NCBI GenBank assembly: GCA_028023455.1
Contig: JAQFVV010012394.1
Span: 24,198,900 to 24,262,899, forward strand
Direction: 5' to 3'
Length of the DNA stretch: 64,000 bases
DNA from: Epiperipatus broadwayi
Lineage: Eukaryota > Onychophora > Udeonychophora > Euonychophora > Peripatidae
Part shown: positions 24,566 through 36,653 of the stretch, one piece after another
Numbering within the stretch: the stretch's first letter is position 1
How the letters are laid out: each line of letters opens with the position of its first letter
Notes under the pieces: model-generated
The model's input: only the letters and a program-made list of their open reading frames with translations
Told to the model about the DNA's origin: nothing
Databases searched by the model: none
Program-made: the position numbers and the translations under genes

Positions 24566-27500
24566 ACTACATTTAAATTATTAAGAGCAACACTGAATGT
24601 ATGACGATCCGTTGAAATATATATGAATGTTTGATGCTTATGTTAGGTTTGTATATTGTTAAAATTAAAACTATTAGTCCTCATAAATAATTTGGAAAAC
24701 ATTGCCTGTCAAAATTGGATGATCATTGAAAATTATACATGATCTTAATAGCCGAAAATTCAGAAGCATGATAGTACTGTCTTTGCTAGTGCGTTGTTTC
24801 TTTCTTTCATTATTGAATTAGTAATATCACCACAGCTTGTAAAAGTAATGTTACTTATTATAAGAGCTTAACAATGAGTTAATTTGTTCCATAATTATGC
24901 TGTTAAAAGTTTTCTTAATTTTGGTATAGGATATATCTATTTGAACGTCTAAATATTATGAAAGAATTTTGAGAAAAGTAAAGGCAATACTTTTTTAGTA
25001 GATACTTTCCAAGTTCAGGATTTATCAATAAAAGCTGAAATCTAATTACAATTTTTGCAATAGGTCACTTTATTTACTTTATGATAGAACCATCAAAATG
25101 AGAATCATGTGATGCTGGATACAGTTGAGAAATGATTAATTACTTGTTCAGTAATTGAAGATTATTGGTTTATCATGAGATAAGTACAATATCTGCAAAA
25201 GGTAATGAGTACATATTTATTTTTAATAATGGTAGAAAACGTTTAATTAAATTTGCATATTAAAGTAAAACAAGATCATCATCATCAACTATTATCAATC
25301 CACTGCAAGATAAACACCTCTGCAAGTTTAATCCATCTCTGATCTTTAGCTTCTCTTCTCCACATCACCCCTGCACACTTTCTTATTTCATGTATCCATC
25401 TCACATGTGGTCTCTTTCTGGGTCTTGTACAATCTCTTGGAATCCAGTTTAAGATTTCAATTCTCCATCTATTATCATCTTTTCTAGCAATATTTCCAGC
25501 TCAACTGCACTTTAATCTTTTAATTTTTTCAATGACGTCATTAACACCTTATTGCTCTCTTACCGATATTTCTTTTTAGTATCAAGTTATTTCTACCAAA
25601 AGCACTCCAACCAAATTTAATCCTATGATTAATTTCATCCATTAGTTTTCCATCTGTATTAATAATCTGACCAAGGTATTTGTAACTGTTAACTTCTTCT
25701 AACTCATCATAAACAATCTTTATTTTCATATTTTGAGAAAATCCATTAAACATTACTTTAGTTTTTTAACATTTATCTTTAGTCCTACTTTCATCTGATA
25801 ACTCTGCAACATTTCCTGTACATTTAAAGCATTATTTGCAAAACCAACTACATCATCTGTAAAATCTAAATGACTTAAATAAACACCATTTACTTTCACT
25901 CCTTTAGCTTCCCATTTTAATCCACAAAATACTTTTTGCCGTACTGCTGTAAAGTTTTGGAGATATGGAGTGACCCTGTCTTACACTTTTAATCAATGGT
26001 AACTTTCCTAGTATCATTATGTAATCTAATTATTGCTGTTGCATTTTTATAAATATTCTTTAAAATATGACAATATCTTGGATCTATACCTTGATGATCC
26101 AATGCTTTAATCACTGAAGAAATGTTTATAGAATCAAATGCCTTTCCATAATCTACAAATCCAAAACATAATGGCAACTCATATTCATTTGTCCTTTCTA
26201 AAACTTAATTCCTGGATATTATCTACTGTACTAAAACCACTTTTAAATCCAGCTTGTTCTCTTGGTTGGTGGAAATCCAATGTTCTCTGTAGACGAGTTA
26301 TAACTGTCTTGGTAAAAAATTTGTATGTAACTGATAAAAAGCTGATAGATCTGTAATTTCTAATATCTTCTTTATCACCTTTTTAAAATATTAATATTAA
26401 TACTGCATTCTTCCAATCATCTGGTACATCTTTATTATTTAGACATTTGGTATATAACTTTGCTAAAAAAAATTATATTTCTTCACCAGCTTCTTTTAAT
26501 ATATCAATTATAATTCCACCATTACCTGGAACCTTTTTTATATATATATTTAATTGCATGTCTCACTCTTTCATTTAAAATTTTTGGGCAATTCAGAAAA
26601 TGTAATAGATATAGGAGGTATTTGTTCTTTATTACTATATAATTCTTGATAAAAGTCTTCTATCCATTTCATGATGTCATCTCTCTTTTTAGTAACAATT
26701 CCATTTTTTTTTTCTTATTGCACATATAAATGTTCTACCAATACCAAAATGTTGTTTTACAATCTTGAAACATTCATTCTTTTCTAATGCTTTTTTGCTA
26801 GTTCAGTTATACTTTCTTATATCATTTTCAATTCTTTTCCACAACATTTTACAAAGTTCGAGATATTCAATCCTTTTTAATGCATCATTTTTGTATATCT
26901 TCATATTCCTTCTTTTCTTCATAAATTCTCTAATCTCAGTAAACCTTTTATTGGTCAAGTGCTGCTTTTTTCAACCAGCTATTTTTGTTGCAGTTTTTAT
27001 TAATTTCATTCAAATCTGTATTATTCAAATTCTATTAATACTTGAAACCTATTTGTAAGTTCTAATTTAAATTCATTAGAATGTTTCTGAAAATTAGGAA
27101 TATAAACTGAAAATATTGTTTTTCTTAATAATTTTTTTTCTCTCTAGTTCTGCATTAACACGTAACACGTATTTCACATCTTACTAATCGATGATCACTT
27201 CCTCTGTTAAATTTGTTAAGAACATTACAATCTTGAAATATGTATTTTCTGTTAGTCAAAATATAAACCAATTCTGCTGTACCTTCATTTGGATGCTTCC
27301 ATGTACATTTCGTTTTAACATTTTTTTTCAAAATAATTGATAATATAAAGGTTTTTTTCCTGCAAACTCCACAAGTCTATGTCCTTTCTCATTTCTATTA
27401 CCATAACCAAAATTACCTAAAGCACTTTTATCTTTCATTTGTTTACCAATTCTAGCTTTAATGTTTCCCATAACTATTTTAAAATGTTGTTTACTGTGAT

Positions 27501-28470
27501 CAAAAACCTTTTGTACATCCATATAAAAATCTCACTATGAAAAAACTTGTTGGGGTATAAAGCTGAATTATCTGCATTTGGTATCTGCTATTAAGTTGTA
27601 TAAATAATTTTCCACTCTGTCTGATACACCATCAATCTTCACAATGTTGTTCTTCCACTTTTTATTTATAATGAATCCTACTCCACTTGTATTTCCAATA
27701 TTTGTGCCTTTATAGTAGAGTACATGTCCACTTTTTAAATCAATTGTTTCTTCTCCTTTTCTTCTAACTTCACAAAGTCCAGTAATGTCCCATTTATTAT
27801 AAGACAGTTTTTCTTCTAACTCTTGCAATCTTCCTTCACTTGAAAGTGATCTGAAGTTGTAAGTATGTAAATAAAAAAGTCATCATCAAATGGCACCCTG
27901 TGTCAGCAGTCAGGAGATTTATATCATCCTCCACCTTCAGCCACCAAGTGCTGCTTTGCTGCTGCCTTTCAGTCTCCTGGGAATAAGGGCCATGATTTAG
28001 TTTTGTCTGTCATAAATGTATATATGTATTGGAAAAATATTTATGATTTACACAAACATTCATTCTGCCTTATCAAGCAACTGAGAAAAAAGTCCATGGT
28101 GTTTCTTGCTTTTAAACTCAGAGGTAAAAATCCAATAAACTCATCACACTGGATAATGCGTGTTTGTGAGCAGCCCATCCATGTTTATATACTATATGAA
28201 TAATCACATAGTAGTAATAGCTGCAATGACAAGAACGTATGGAGTGGACATTAAGAATTTTCCCTGTTCAGTTCTTTTAAGGCCTCCAAGAAGAATCAAA
28301 GGGTTTTCTTTCAACAAATAGCAAACTCCTATCAGCAGCCAAAACAAGATAAAAAAAATTATTCTTATACTGCACTTTTAGAACCTTAGGTAAATAATCT
28401 ATGTAGATATAAAAAAAAAAATTGGTAGAATTTTTTAGTCTGATAAATACAAAATGCATTAGATCCAAGA
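24566..28470. other. Segment present only in the left arm
   Basis: The right arm runs directly across this point (junction near 33260), so these 3.9 kb were either inserted in the left arm or deleted from the right. It contains the RTE fragment at 25273-28340, with about 0.7 kb of AT-rich DNA on one side and 0.13 kb on the other, in which I recognise nothing. Confidence 0.55.
25273..28340 (-). mobile_element. RTE-type LINE, degenerate copy
   Basis: It is colinear with the RTE element at 52545-55832 from the (GAT)n 3' tail (25275) to the 5' end (28340). The endonuclease and reverse transcriptase are broken into several frames: residues such as LSYNKWDITGLCEVRRKG (27568-27828), CFGFVDYGKAFDSINISS (25989-26177) and NSYKYLGQIINTDGK (25541-25753) survive. 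Several frameshifts and stops make it inactive. Compared with the 52.5-kb copy it lacks about 0.2 kb in total and is more decayed. Confidence 0.85.
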
Positions 28471-28542
28471 AACTATAAAGGTAAATGCTACTTTATAGTT
28501 AATACTGATTGATAATTTGGATCTAAGCTAAATGTCATTTCT

Positions 28543-28556
28543 ATCAGATCTATGAA
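28543..28556 (+). repeat. 14-bp target-site duplication, left copy
   Basis: ATCAGATCTATGAA here recurs at 29183-29196, on either side of the foldback. The undisturbed opposite arm (near 33190) has the motif once, which shows that the site was duplicated on insertion. Confidence 0.75.
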
Positions 28557-29182
28557 TCAAAATATATAAAATGCGCTAACACACACAAGCACACAAAGCT
28601 AAAAACAAATAAAGAAAAGTATATATTATTTTTAATATATATATTTAATCAAATGGCTAAGCGCTTTCAAGGGTCAAAGCCCTCATATTCATAGCCGTTT
28701 TGTAAAAATATAAGAAATTGATTAGGAGCGATGTAAATTTATGCAAATGAAATGATTACGCATTCCATTTCTTGGATATTTTGTAGCAAGTCTTTTCTAT
28801 TTATGGTGTCGCCATCTCTAGAGATAAAGTAAGCCTCTTTTAACTTCCTTTGAAGATCGTGTCGCTCTTTATCTCTAGAGATGGCGACACCATAAATAGA
28901 AAAGACTCTTCCTACAAAGTATCCAAGAAATGGAATGCGTAATCATTTCATTTGCATAAATTTACATCGCTCTTAATCAATTTCTTATATTTTTACAAAA
29001 CGGCTATGAATATAAAGACTTTGACCCTTGAAAGCGCTTAGCCATTTGATTAAATATATATATTAAAACTAATATATACTTTTCTTTATTTGTTTTTACC
29101 TTTGTGTGCTTGTGCGTGTTAGCGCATTTTTATATATTTGGATTTATAACAATTAGCCACAAAGTGTAAACTATTTGCTTAT
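28557..29182 (+). mobile_element. Foldback element with arms of about 270 bp
   Basis: Positions about 28565-28832 are the inverted complement of about 28868-29145, around a loop of about 35 bp. Arm landmarks are GCGCTAACACACACAAGC on the left and GTGCGTGTTAGCGC on the right. It has no ORF. The 14-bp flanking duplication is longer than usual for cut-and-paste MITEs and suggests insertion by target-primed reverse transcription. Confidence 0.75.
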
Positions 29183-29196
29183 ATCAGATCTATGAA
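29183..29196 (+). repeat. 14-bp target-site duplication, right copy
   Basis: It matches 28543-28556 and flanks the foldback element. Confidence 0.75.
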
Positions 29197-30159
29197 AATT
29201 TTTATAAAGTTGAACTGAATCTCAGAAAAGCAAAATTAACAATCTAAAGTTGAGACCAAAAATAGAATGTCATTTTTATTACGTCTAGTAATAAAAAGTA
29301 TTATAAAGGTTCTCAATAATATCTGGAGATATTCTATATGCATAGTGAGTAAATGTACATAAATTTGTTGTAGATGATTGCAATAATAATTGAATATTAA
29401 ATGTGTAATGAGGCCACTGATCGTATGGAAGAAATAGGTTGGATATCTAGCTTCAAGAAAACTTAGAAGATATAAGATTTTTTAAAGAGAATTCTCAAAA
29501 TTGATTTATAAACATATTAGAAAAAATCTGCAATTCATCATGAATAAGTATGAAAATCTAATTAAATAATTAAGGATGGCAATAAATTTGTAACCTCCTG
29601 AGTGCAGACAATTTCTTGCATTAAATCAAATCTTAGTGATTAATCAAAGTAAATAATAGTTTATTAGTTGATATTGTAAAATTGGTAAATATTTAAGTTT
29701 CTGTTGGGTGACATATATATTAAAATTTGCCTATTTAGAAATTCATTTATAGATTCTTTAAACCACCTAACTATTCAATGGCATTATATTAAAAAATCTG
29801 TACAGATTCTAACCAGTAAATAAATCCAAGTATATTTATTAACTCCTTTACATTTGCCACTGTTTTCTATTTGATCACAACCCTATAAGTTAATAATTGT
29901 TGAAATCTACCGAAAAATGATATACATCATAATGAGAATTCTAGAGATATCATTCAGGTATAGTTTTAAGTCACTATGAATCCTTTATGAACTTTCATTT
30001 TAGTATTGGTTATTAGAATTTGTTATAATCCTACAAATGATCTAAATAGCACTTTCAATGAGACACATTCCAATCTTTGCAACTGTAAAAAATGACAACA
30101 AAATTTGAACGACTGTCATAATTTTTGAAAAATATTTCTAAAATAACACGTGCGAAATA

Positions 30160-30231
30160 CTAATTTCCACTAACGTTTAAACTAATACAAATTATATTTT
30201 GGTTTGTAGATCTTTCAATATTTTATAAAAA
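30160..30231 (+). promoter_or_regulatory. Leader of the Merlin gene, shared with the inverted-repeat arms
   Basis: The sequence just upstream of the transposase ATG (AATACAAATTATATT and the following 40 bp) resembles arm sequence at about 23430-23500 and its complement at about 34385-34440. It may carry the transposase promoter. A start site cannot be placed. Confidence 0.35.
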
Positions 30232-31137
30232 ATGTTGAAGCTTATTAAAGCCTGGGAATTGCCAGCCACAGAAAAGAAAGCTATTGCATTTTTAGAGGCT
30301 GAAAACGTTTTGCCACAGAGCAGAAAAATTTTTTTCTGCAAAGACATGACTCCTCATTCTTATTGCAGATGGCGTTTTTATTGCAATGCCTGTGCCTGCA
30401 AGAAAAGTCAATCAATTAATTAAAGCACATGGTTTGAAGGCTCCAGATCCCTGTTTGTGACATATGTATGTCTCCTATACTACTGGAATAGGGATAACCT
30501 TTCATACCAATGTGCTCATGAAGATCTACAACTGTCCAACAAGGCTTTACTCAGCTGGAACAATAGGATAAGGGAACTGTGCAATGAAAGCCTACAGTCA
30601 CACACACGACATCTAATTGGTGGTCCCAAAAAAATTGTGGGGGTGGATGAAACTCTGTTTAGCAGGCATAAAAACCATCAGGGATTTATGCTTCTCCAGC
30701 AATGGATATTCAGAGGTGTGTGCTGTGACACAGGGGAATGCTTTGACATGTGTGTTCCATGTAGATCTGCAATCGTACTACTTCAAGCTATATGCAACAA
30801 CATACAGCCAGAATACACTATATACTCAGACTTCTGAAAAGGCTACATGATGCTTGACCTTATGGATGCAAATTTTAGCCACATGAAAGTCAACAACAGC
30901 TGCAACTTTGTTGACTTGACAATTGGCCTCACACCCAGAACATTGAGTGTCTGTGGGGGCTATTAAAGTGGCACAACAAAATACAGTGTGGCACAACCCA
31001 TCAAAACCTCAACAACTATCTAATGGAATTCATGTGGCGATGCCTACACAAGGGTGATTTGTTCTGTGCCCTTCTAGCGGAAATGCTTCTGCAAGTTGGA
31101 TGGCATTCAGCTCCTCCACAGGTAGTTGTTTTGTAGA
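30232..31137 (+). pseudogene. Merlin (IS1016/ISXO2-like) DDE transposase, broken
   Basis: The encoded enzyme would have cut and pasted the transposon in the nucleus through an RNase H-fold DDE domain. The N-terminal part has a cysteine-rich stretch (CKDMTPHSYC, then CNACACKK) typical of the family. The first aspartate lies in VGVDETLF (GAT at 30646), the second in YSD (GAC at 30829) and the glutamate in NIECLWGLLKW (GAG at 30945); all three catalytic codons survive. Family blocks such as GGPKKIVGVDE, CNFVD and LMEFMWR are recognisable. It is broken by a TAA at 30421 and a TGA at 30835, both in the same frame as the ATG, and by a frameshift near 30930. An AATAAA follows at about 31300. Full length would be about 300 residues, as usual for Merlin. 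It lies in the centre of the large inverted repeat. Confidence 0.85.
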
Positions 31138-32309
31138 TGTGTGTCATAGTAATGAAATGGTTTGTATTAATGTCTATATTGATTTAATTTTTTTTGTTTT
31201 TTATTTTTTAGAACTCAACAAGACACAACTAACATTGCAGGTGTTCTTTTCTTTTTTTTAAATGTTTTCTTTTTAAATGGTTTTTTTTTCTTTAAATGTA
31301 AATAAACTTGTTATTTTTCCATGAAAATTGTCTTCACTTTCATTAAAATATTTCTTTTACAATTGCATATCTTACGGCTTGCTTGAAAAGTGTGTTTGGG
31401 TGTGTGCGTGGGGGGGGGGGGAAATGTTATAATTTTTCAAATGTCAAATAAGTCCATTATGTTTTCCGTATAATATTTTTTTAACACTTGAACTGTGGTG
31501 TGTATATCTCATAGTGTATGTCTGTATTAGCCATATGTAATATTGGGGATTACAATGGGAAGCGAAAGGAGTGAAAGTAAATGATTGACATACAATATCA
31601 AGACTGCATTCTTCTTAAAGACAAAAATTATTTCCTAAATTCTAACTTCTACAATGATCCTAATATCTCCACTATATCTTCAGTAAATCATCTAACCCTA
31701 TTACACAATTAACCTATTGTGACAATAAAACCTAGATCTTAACTTTCTACGTATGGATTCAGCCTTGCTTGTGGTAACCATAATGAATATTAAAGATATT
31801 AATCCACAATTAAAAGTTCACAAACTATTTTTTTTGTTATAATCCATTTGCTTTTCAATAATGTACAATTCTGAAACATGCTCAAATTTTGGCTAATTCA
31901 AAATAATAGTTGAATGACAGACCAGCGATGGGCATCATTATCTTCTTTAATTTGCAAAATGTCTCTGGTCTGATTTATTTTTAAGAATTATTGGCTTTCT
32001 GTATTCCAATATTAATGCTACTTTCCTGACATTTTCATAATACATCATTGAAACCAAAGATGTCATTATATTTATTTTTTAATTTCACAATGTAGTCAAA
32101 CCCTAAATGATTCCATGCATGCATTTTCCATGCAACATTTATGCAAACTATCATTTTTATTCCACTTCTCAGTATTTAACAGTTCTTACAGATTGTATTG
32201 TTGGCAACTTCTCAGCCTCATTACTTGATCGCCTATTTCTCTCTGCATCACTTCCAGCAGTCTACATAAGTAAAGTTCATTCTTTTTTCTTTGATATTTT
32301 AATGATCAA
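31138..32309. other. Central region downstream of Merlin gene
   Basis: It contains an AATAAA (about 31300), a G12 run at about 31410 and no coding signal. A short ORF at 32107-32328 is judged incidental. Confidence 0.4.
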
Positions 32310-35092
32310 TCTTAGATTACGATTATAACAAAATCTAATAACCATTACTAAAATAAAAGTTCATAAAGGAGTCCTAGTGACTTAAAATTATACCTGAATG
32401 ATATCTCTAGAATTATCATTATGATGTACTATAGCATTTTTCGGTACATTTCATCAATTATTAACTTATGAGTTGTGTTCCAACAGAAATCAGTGGCAAA
32501 CTTAAAGGAGTTAATAAATATACTTGGATTTATTTACTGGTTAGAATCTCTACAGATTTTCTAATATAATGTTTGTGAGTAGTTAGGTGGTTTAATGAAT
32601 CTATAAATGAATTTTTAAATAGACAAATTTTAATATATATCACCCAACAAAGATACTTAAATATTTACCAATTTCACAATATCAACTAATAAACTATAAT
32701 TTACTTTGATTAATCATTAAGATTTGATTTATTGCAAGAAATTGTTCACTCTGGAGGTTACAAATTTATTGTCATCCTTAATTACTTAAGTAGATTTTCA
32801 TGCTTGCAACAACTGTTTATATGATATACTTATTTATGATGAATTACAGATTTTTTCTAATATGTTTATCAATCAATTTTGAAAATTCTCTTTAAAAAAT
32901 CTTATATCTTCTAAGTTTTCTTGAAGCTAGATATCCAACCTATTTCTTCCATACGATCAGTGGCCTCATTACACATTTAATATTCAATTAGTATTGCAAT
33001 CATCTACAATAAATTTATGTACATTTACCCACTATGCATATAGAATATATCCAGATATTATTGAGAATCTTTATAATACTTTTTTTACTAGACATATAAT
33101 AAAAATGACATTCTACTTTTGATCTCAACTTGAGACAGTTAATTTTGCTTTTCTGAGATTCAGTTCAACTTTACAAAAATTTTCATAGATCTGATAGAAA
33201 TGACATTTAGCTTAATTTTAAATTATCAATAAGTATTAACTATAAAATGGCATTTACCTTTATAATTGGTTGCAATGTTTTTTTTAACCTTTTAAACAAA
33301 ACAATCCAAATTTCAAAAATAATTCCTTAATCTGTGTTTGTTTTATAGACCATCACATTTTAAATTCCAACCATCAATAAAGATATTAAAAGTATATATT
33401 TTTTAACGTGCAACTTAAATCCATGAATGATACTCTCTCACATATCTTGCATTACTGTCCTATCTTCATTAATTTTCATCTTGTGTTGTTTCCTTCAAAA
33501 CAGAATCTTTTTGCTATATTGTCATTAGCTTTTGCATTTTGCTCTAAATCCTTTTTTTTATGAGTCTGTATATCGTACTTTTGCCATACTTATTAAACCT
33601 ATTATTTTAAAATTTCCTTGTGAGTATATGACATTTTTAATTATTAAGATTATCCTAAAGTTTTAAATACAACTTCAATTAATATTTATGCCTTAAATAT
33701 TTTTATTCGACATTTACACTCGTGGATAAATCACCACACACTATGCAAATTGCAAGTCTCTGACATCTTATTAAGTCTACAAAGAATACAATGTTATAGG
33801 GATCGTACTCTTCAATTTTATTAAGCCTATAATTTGTTTGTTATTTCACAAAAATCTGTTTGATGTTTTATTGCTTACACACATATTAATTTTAGTAAAT
33901 TTATTTTTTATCGAAGTTAGTAAAACTTGAATGGTTTATAAATTTATTTAGATCTTATATTACAAATAATACATGTATGTGTAAACAAAAATTGTATTGC
34001 AAACTTCATTTAAGTTTGAACTGAATAGATATTTTAATATATTTAAAGGAGCATTTGATTTGCTTTCCCTCAAGTAATTTAAAAATATTTATTGTGAAAG
34101 AAACTCTTGATAAACAGATCAAAATCTCTATAAACTGCGGCATAGAGTTTTTAGTTAAAATATGCATTTTAGAAATAGAGTAATTGTAATAAGAGAAGCA
34201 CAGTACAGAAATAAATTCAGAACAACATATCAGAAAAATTCTCTTGGCTAAAAGTATTGTAAAAATGAATGGATAAAAATGAATCATCTTTGAATTATTG
34301 GGTGTGCATAACAGCATGCAAATTCCTTCACAACATTCTTGGCAAATTCATTTGGCAATGCTATCAACCTTTTTAAAATAACACGTTTGCAAAATAGTAA
34401 TTGAAAGATCTATAAACCGAAATATAATTTGTATTAGTTTAATATTATTTGAAAGTATAAAAAACGTTTTACAAGCAATCCCCTTTCAAAACAATGCATT
34501 TTTTAAAGAAATATTGGCAAACCGATTTTTAGCAGTTTTGAAAGAAAGATTGCAGTAAAAAAGAAGTCATAAAAATTACTTTTTTAAAAAAAGAAAAAAC
34601 ATTTTTAGAGAAAAAAAGAGATCGATTTTTAAAAGCAAATAATTTAAAAATATATCAATTTAACAGAGAGTGAAATACAATGTAACAGTATTATGTCTAA
34701 AAGTAGATTTAAATAGTTGTGATTTGTAGATTAATCACACCTTCACATTATATGCTAGTGATCTTTTAAGAATGTGCATATAAAACAACACTAGCAAGCG
34801 AGTATCAATATTGCTTCTAAACAGTGCAGTTTTTCCGTGCATAGTGTAGAGAAACAGTACCATGTAGTGGGCTAGATTGCTAGTTGTTGCTGGTAGCAGA
34901 TGATGAAAGCTAGCTGTGTTTACCTATGGCTATCAGTGCCATCAAACAGGCAGTAGTGCTGGCGGCTACTTGGTATAAGGTTCCTGTGATGTGATGTATT
35001 ATGGCTTCTCCTTAAACGAAGTCAAGAATATCTCAGCAATTATGCCCAGATAAACCTGTTAGCCACTTTCTTTTACATTCCCCACTCTAAAT

Positions 35093-35626
35093 TTACCCAT
35101 AATCTGCTCTATCCCATTTCCACAACATAATTTTTGTCAACTCTATAACCTTTATATCTAAATCCCCCTTATGTTTTCCCAAACCCAGCATAAAAACCAA
35201 TAATTCACTTTCTGTATAATCACTCTTTTCATATTTATTTTTCCACAACTTCATTATATGTACCCTTTCTGTTTTCAAACATTTACATTCAATTAACAAA
35301 TGCCTAATATTTTCAATTCCTTCCTTACATAATTTACAAAATAAATCACCCATATTTTTCCATTTACATGTATATTCTTTTGTAGCTAAAGATCCTGTTC
35401 GAGCCTTAAACAATAAACTATTTTCCTTACTATTATCATATATTAACTCACATCTAATATTCTGTTTATTTCTATATATATTTAAACTTTTTTTACTCTC
35501 CATACTATTTCTCCATCTCTCTAACTCCCTAGTCTTTATTAATAAATTTATTCTTTTATCCCATTCCTTACTACTATAACACTCAATAATCCTCTTAACA
35601 CAATCATCCCATCTTTTGTACAAATA
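35093..35626 (-). pseudogene. LINE C-terminal domain with Cys/His motif
   Basis: This is the continuation of the reverse transcriptase polyprotein beyond the insertion. The sequence runs from KRWDDCVKRI to the stop after WKWDRADYG. CKLCKEGIENIRHLLIEC fits a CX2C-X7-H-X4-C zinc-binding motif seen at the C terminus of many APE-type LINE proteins. It is separated from the rest by the 1-kb insertion, whose 12-bp duplication overlaps the codons at the junction (FISV). Alone it would have no enzymatic activity. Confidence 0.75.
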
Positions 35627-35638
35627 TACTGATATAAA
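35627..35638 (+). repeat. 12-bp target-site duplication, left copy
   Basis: TACTGATATAAA is repeated at 36654-36665 and brackets the ribozyme-bearing dimer within the LINE coding sequence. Confidence 0.8.
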
Positions 35639-35721
35639 CAGTGAGGATTGCCAATTCCTCTACAAGCTTTATGATAAATGCTTAGCCAGAGCCAGCACTT
35701 AAAATATCCCTGTCAGAAACC

Positions 35722-35784
35722 CCTCCCCAAACCCCTGACCATGGTTTCGTGCTTTGGCACTCCTCAGAGAGGTGTCAGGGTAGG
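35722..35784 (-). ncRNA. Type I hammerhead ribozyme, unit 1
   Basis: Read on the minus strand, all core elements are present in order. CUGAGGA (complement of 35761-35767) is followed by stem II GUGC-CAAA-GCAC, then GAAA, a short stem III (CC-AU-GG), and the cleavage triplet GUC (complement of 35737-35739) with predicted cleavage between 35737 and 35736. Stem I closes with six pairs: the bases before CUGA (ACCUCU) pair with the bases after GUC (AGGGGU). Beyond an internal loop, CCUACCC pairs with GGGGAGG with one A-G mismatch. Every invariant core nucleotide is intact. The open stem I defines type I. Confidence 0.9.
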
Positions 35785-36156
35785 TTCAGACACTAGATCT
35801 AAAAATACCAACCCAAAGCTAAGCACTTAGCTAAAAGTTATCTATTGAGAGGAAAATCTGAAATTTTCAGACATGTACATGTCTTCAAACCCAGCTATCC
35901 AACTCAAATAGCTATATGGGGCTGATAGATCTTCAGCCATGCCATATAGTAGTAGTCATAGCAATATAAAATTGCATAAGACTTTTTGACAGAGACTATA
36001 AATAGTCAAAATAAAAGTCATAGATCAATTCATAGATCACATGACCCTATCTCTTAAGCTTGTAAGTTATAAACAGTGAGGATTGCCAATTCCTCTACAA
36101 GCTTTATGATAAATGCTTAGCCAGAGCCAGCACTTAAAATATCCCTGTCAGAAACC

Positions 36157-36219
36157 CCTCCCCAAACCCCTGACCATGGTTTCGTGCTTTGGCACTCCTC
36201 AGAGAGGTGTCAGGGTAGG
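36157..36219 (-). ncRNA. Type I hammerhead ribozyme, unit 2
   Basis: It is identical to the unit 1 ribozyme, 435 bp further on. The predicted cleavage lies between 36172 and 36171. Two cleavages in one transcript would release one exact 435-nt RNA. Confidence 0.9.
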
Positions 36220-36653
36220 TTCAGACACTAGATCTAAAAATACCAACCCAAAGCTAAGCACTTAGCTAAAAGTTATCTATTGAGAGGAAAATCTGAAATT
36301 TTCAGACATGTACATGTCTTCAAACCCAGCTATCCAACTCAAATAGCTATATGGGGCTGATAGATCTTCAGCCATGCCATATAGTAGTAGTCATAGCAAT
36401 ATAAAATTGCATAAGACTTTTTGGCAGAGACTATAAATAGTCAAAATAAAAGTCATAGATCAATTCATAGATCACATGACCCTATCTCTTAAGCTTGTAA
36501 GTTATAAACAGTGAGGATTGCCAAGTGCTGGCTCTGGCTAAGCATTTATCATAAAGCTTGTAGAGGAATTGGCAATCCTCACTGTTTATAACTTACAAGC
36601 TTAAGAGATAGGGTCATGTGATCTATGAATTGATCTATGACTTTTATTTTGAA

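Larger units (their letters stand above)
22774..30030 (+). repeat. Left arm of the large inverted repeat (interrupted)
   Basis: The arm sequence occupies 22774-24565, about 28470-28556 and 29183-30030. It pairs with 37808-37690, 34985-33260 and 33240-32310 on the right. Two insertions interrupt it: about 3.9 kb at 24566-28470 containing an RTE LINE, and a foldback at 28557-29182. No ORF in the arm looks coding. Confidence 0.75.
35639..36653 (-). mobile_element. Retrozyme-like element: tandem dimer of a 435-bp unit with hammerhead ribozymes
   Basis: Two head-to-tail copies (35639-36073 and 36074-36508, period exactly 435 bp) differ at a single position that I could find (35989 versus 36424). 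A short third start (36509-36524) then switches into an inverted piece of the unit to 36653. There is no coding frame. Each unit carries a type I hammerhead ribozyme on the minus strand, so a transcript would cut itself into 435-nt monomers. The whole is bracketed by a 12-bp target duplication inside a LINE. These are the known hallmarks of metazoan retrozymes (small non-coding retroelements with hammerheads, tandem arrangement, circular RNA). Mobilisation by LINE or Penelope-like reverse transcriptase is inferred. Confidence 0.85.

Noticed and set aside
34006-34317. 103-codon minus-strand ORF
   Set aside because: It lies in the right inverted-repeat arm, and the equivalent left-arm sequence (23570-23815) has a broken frame.
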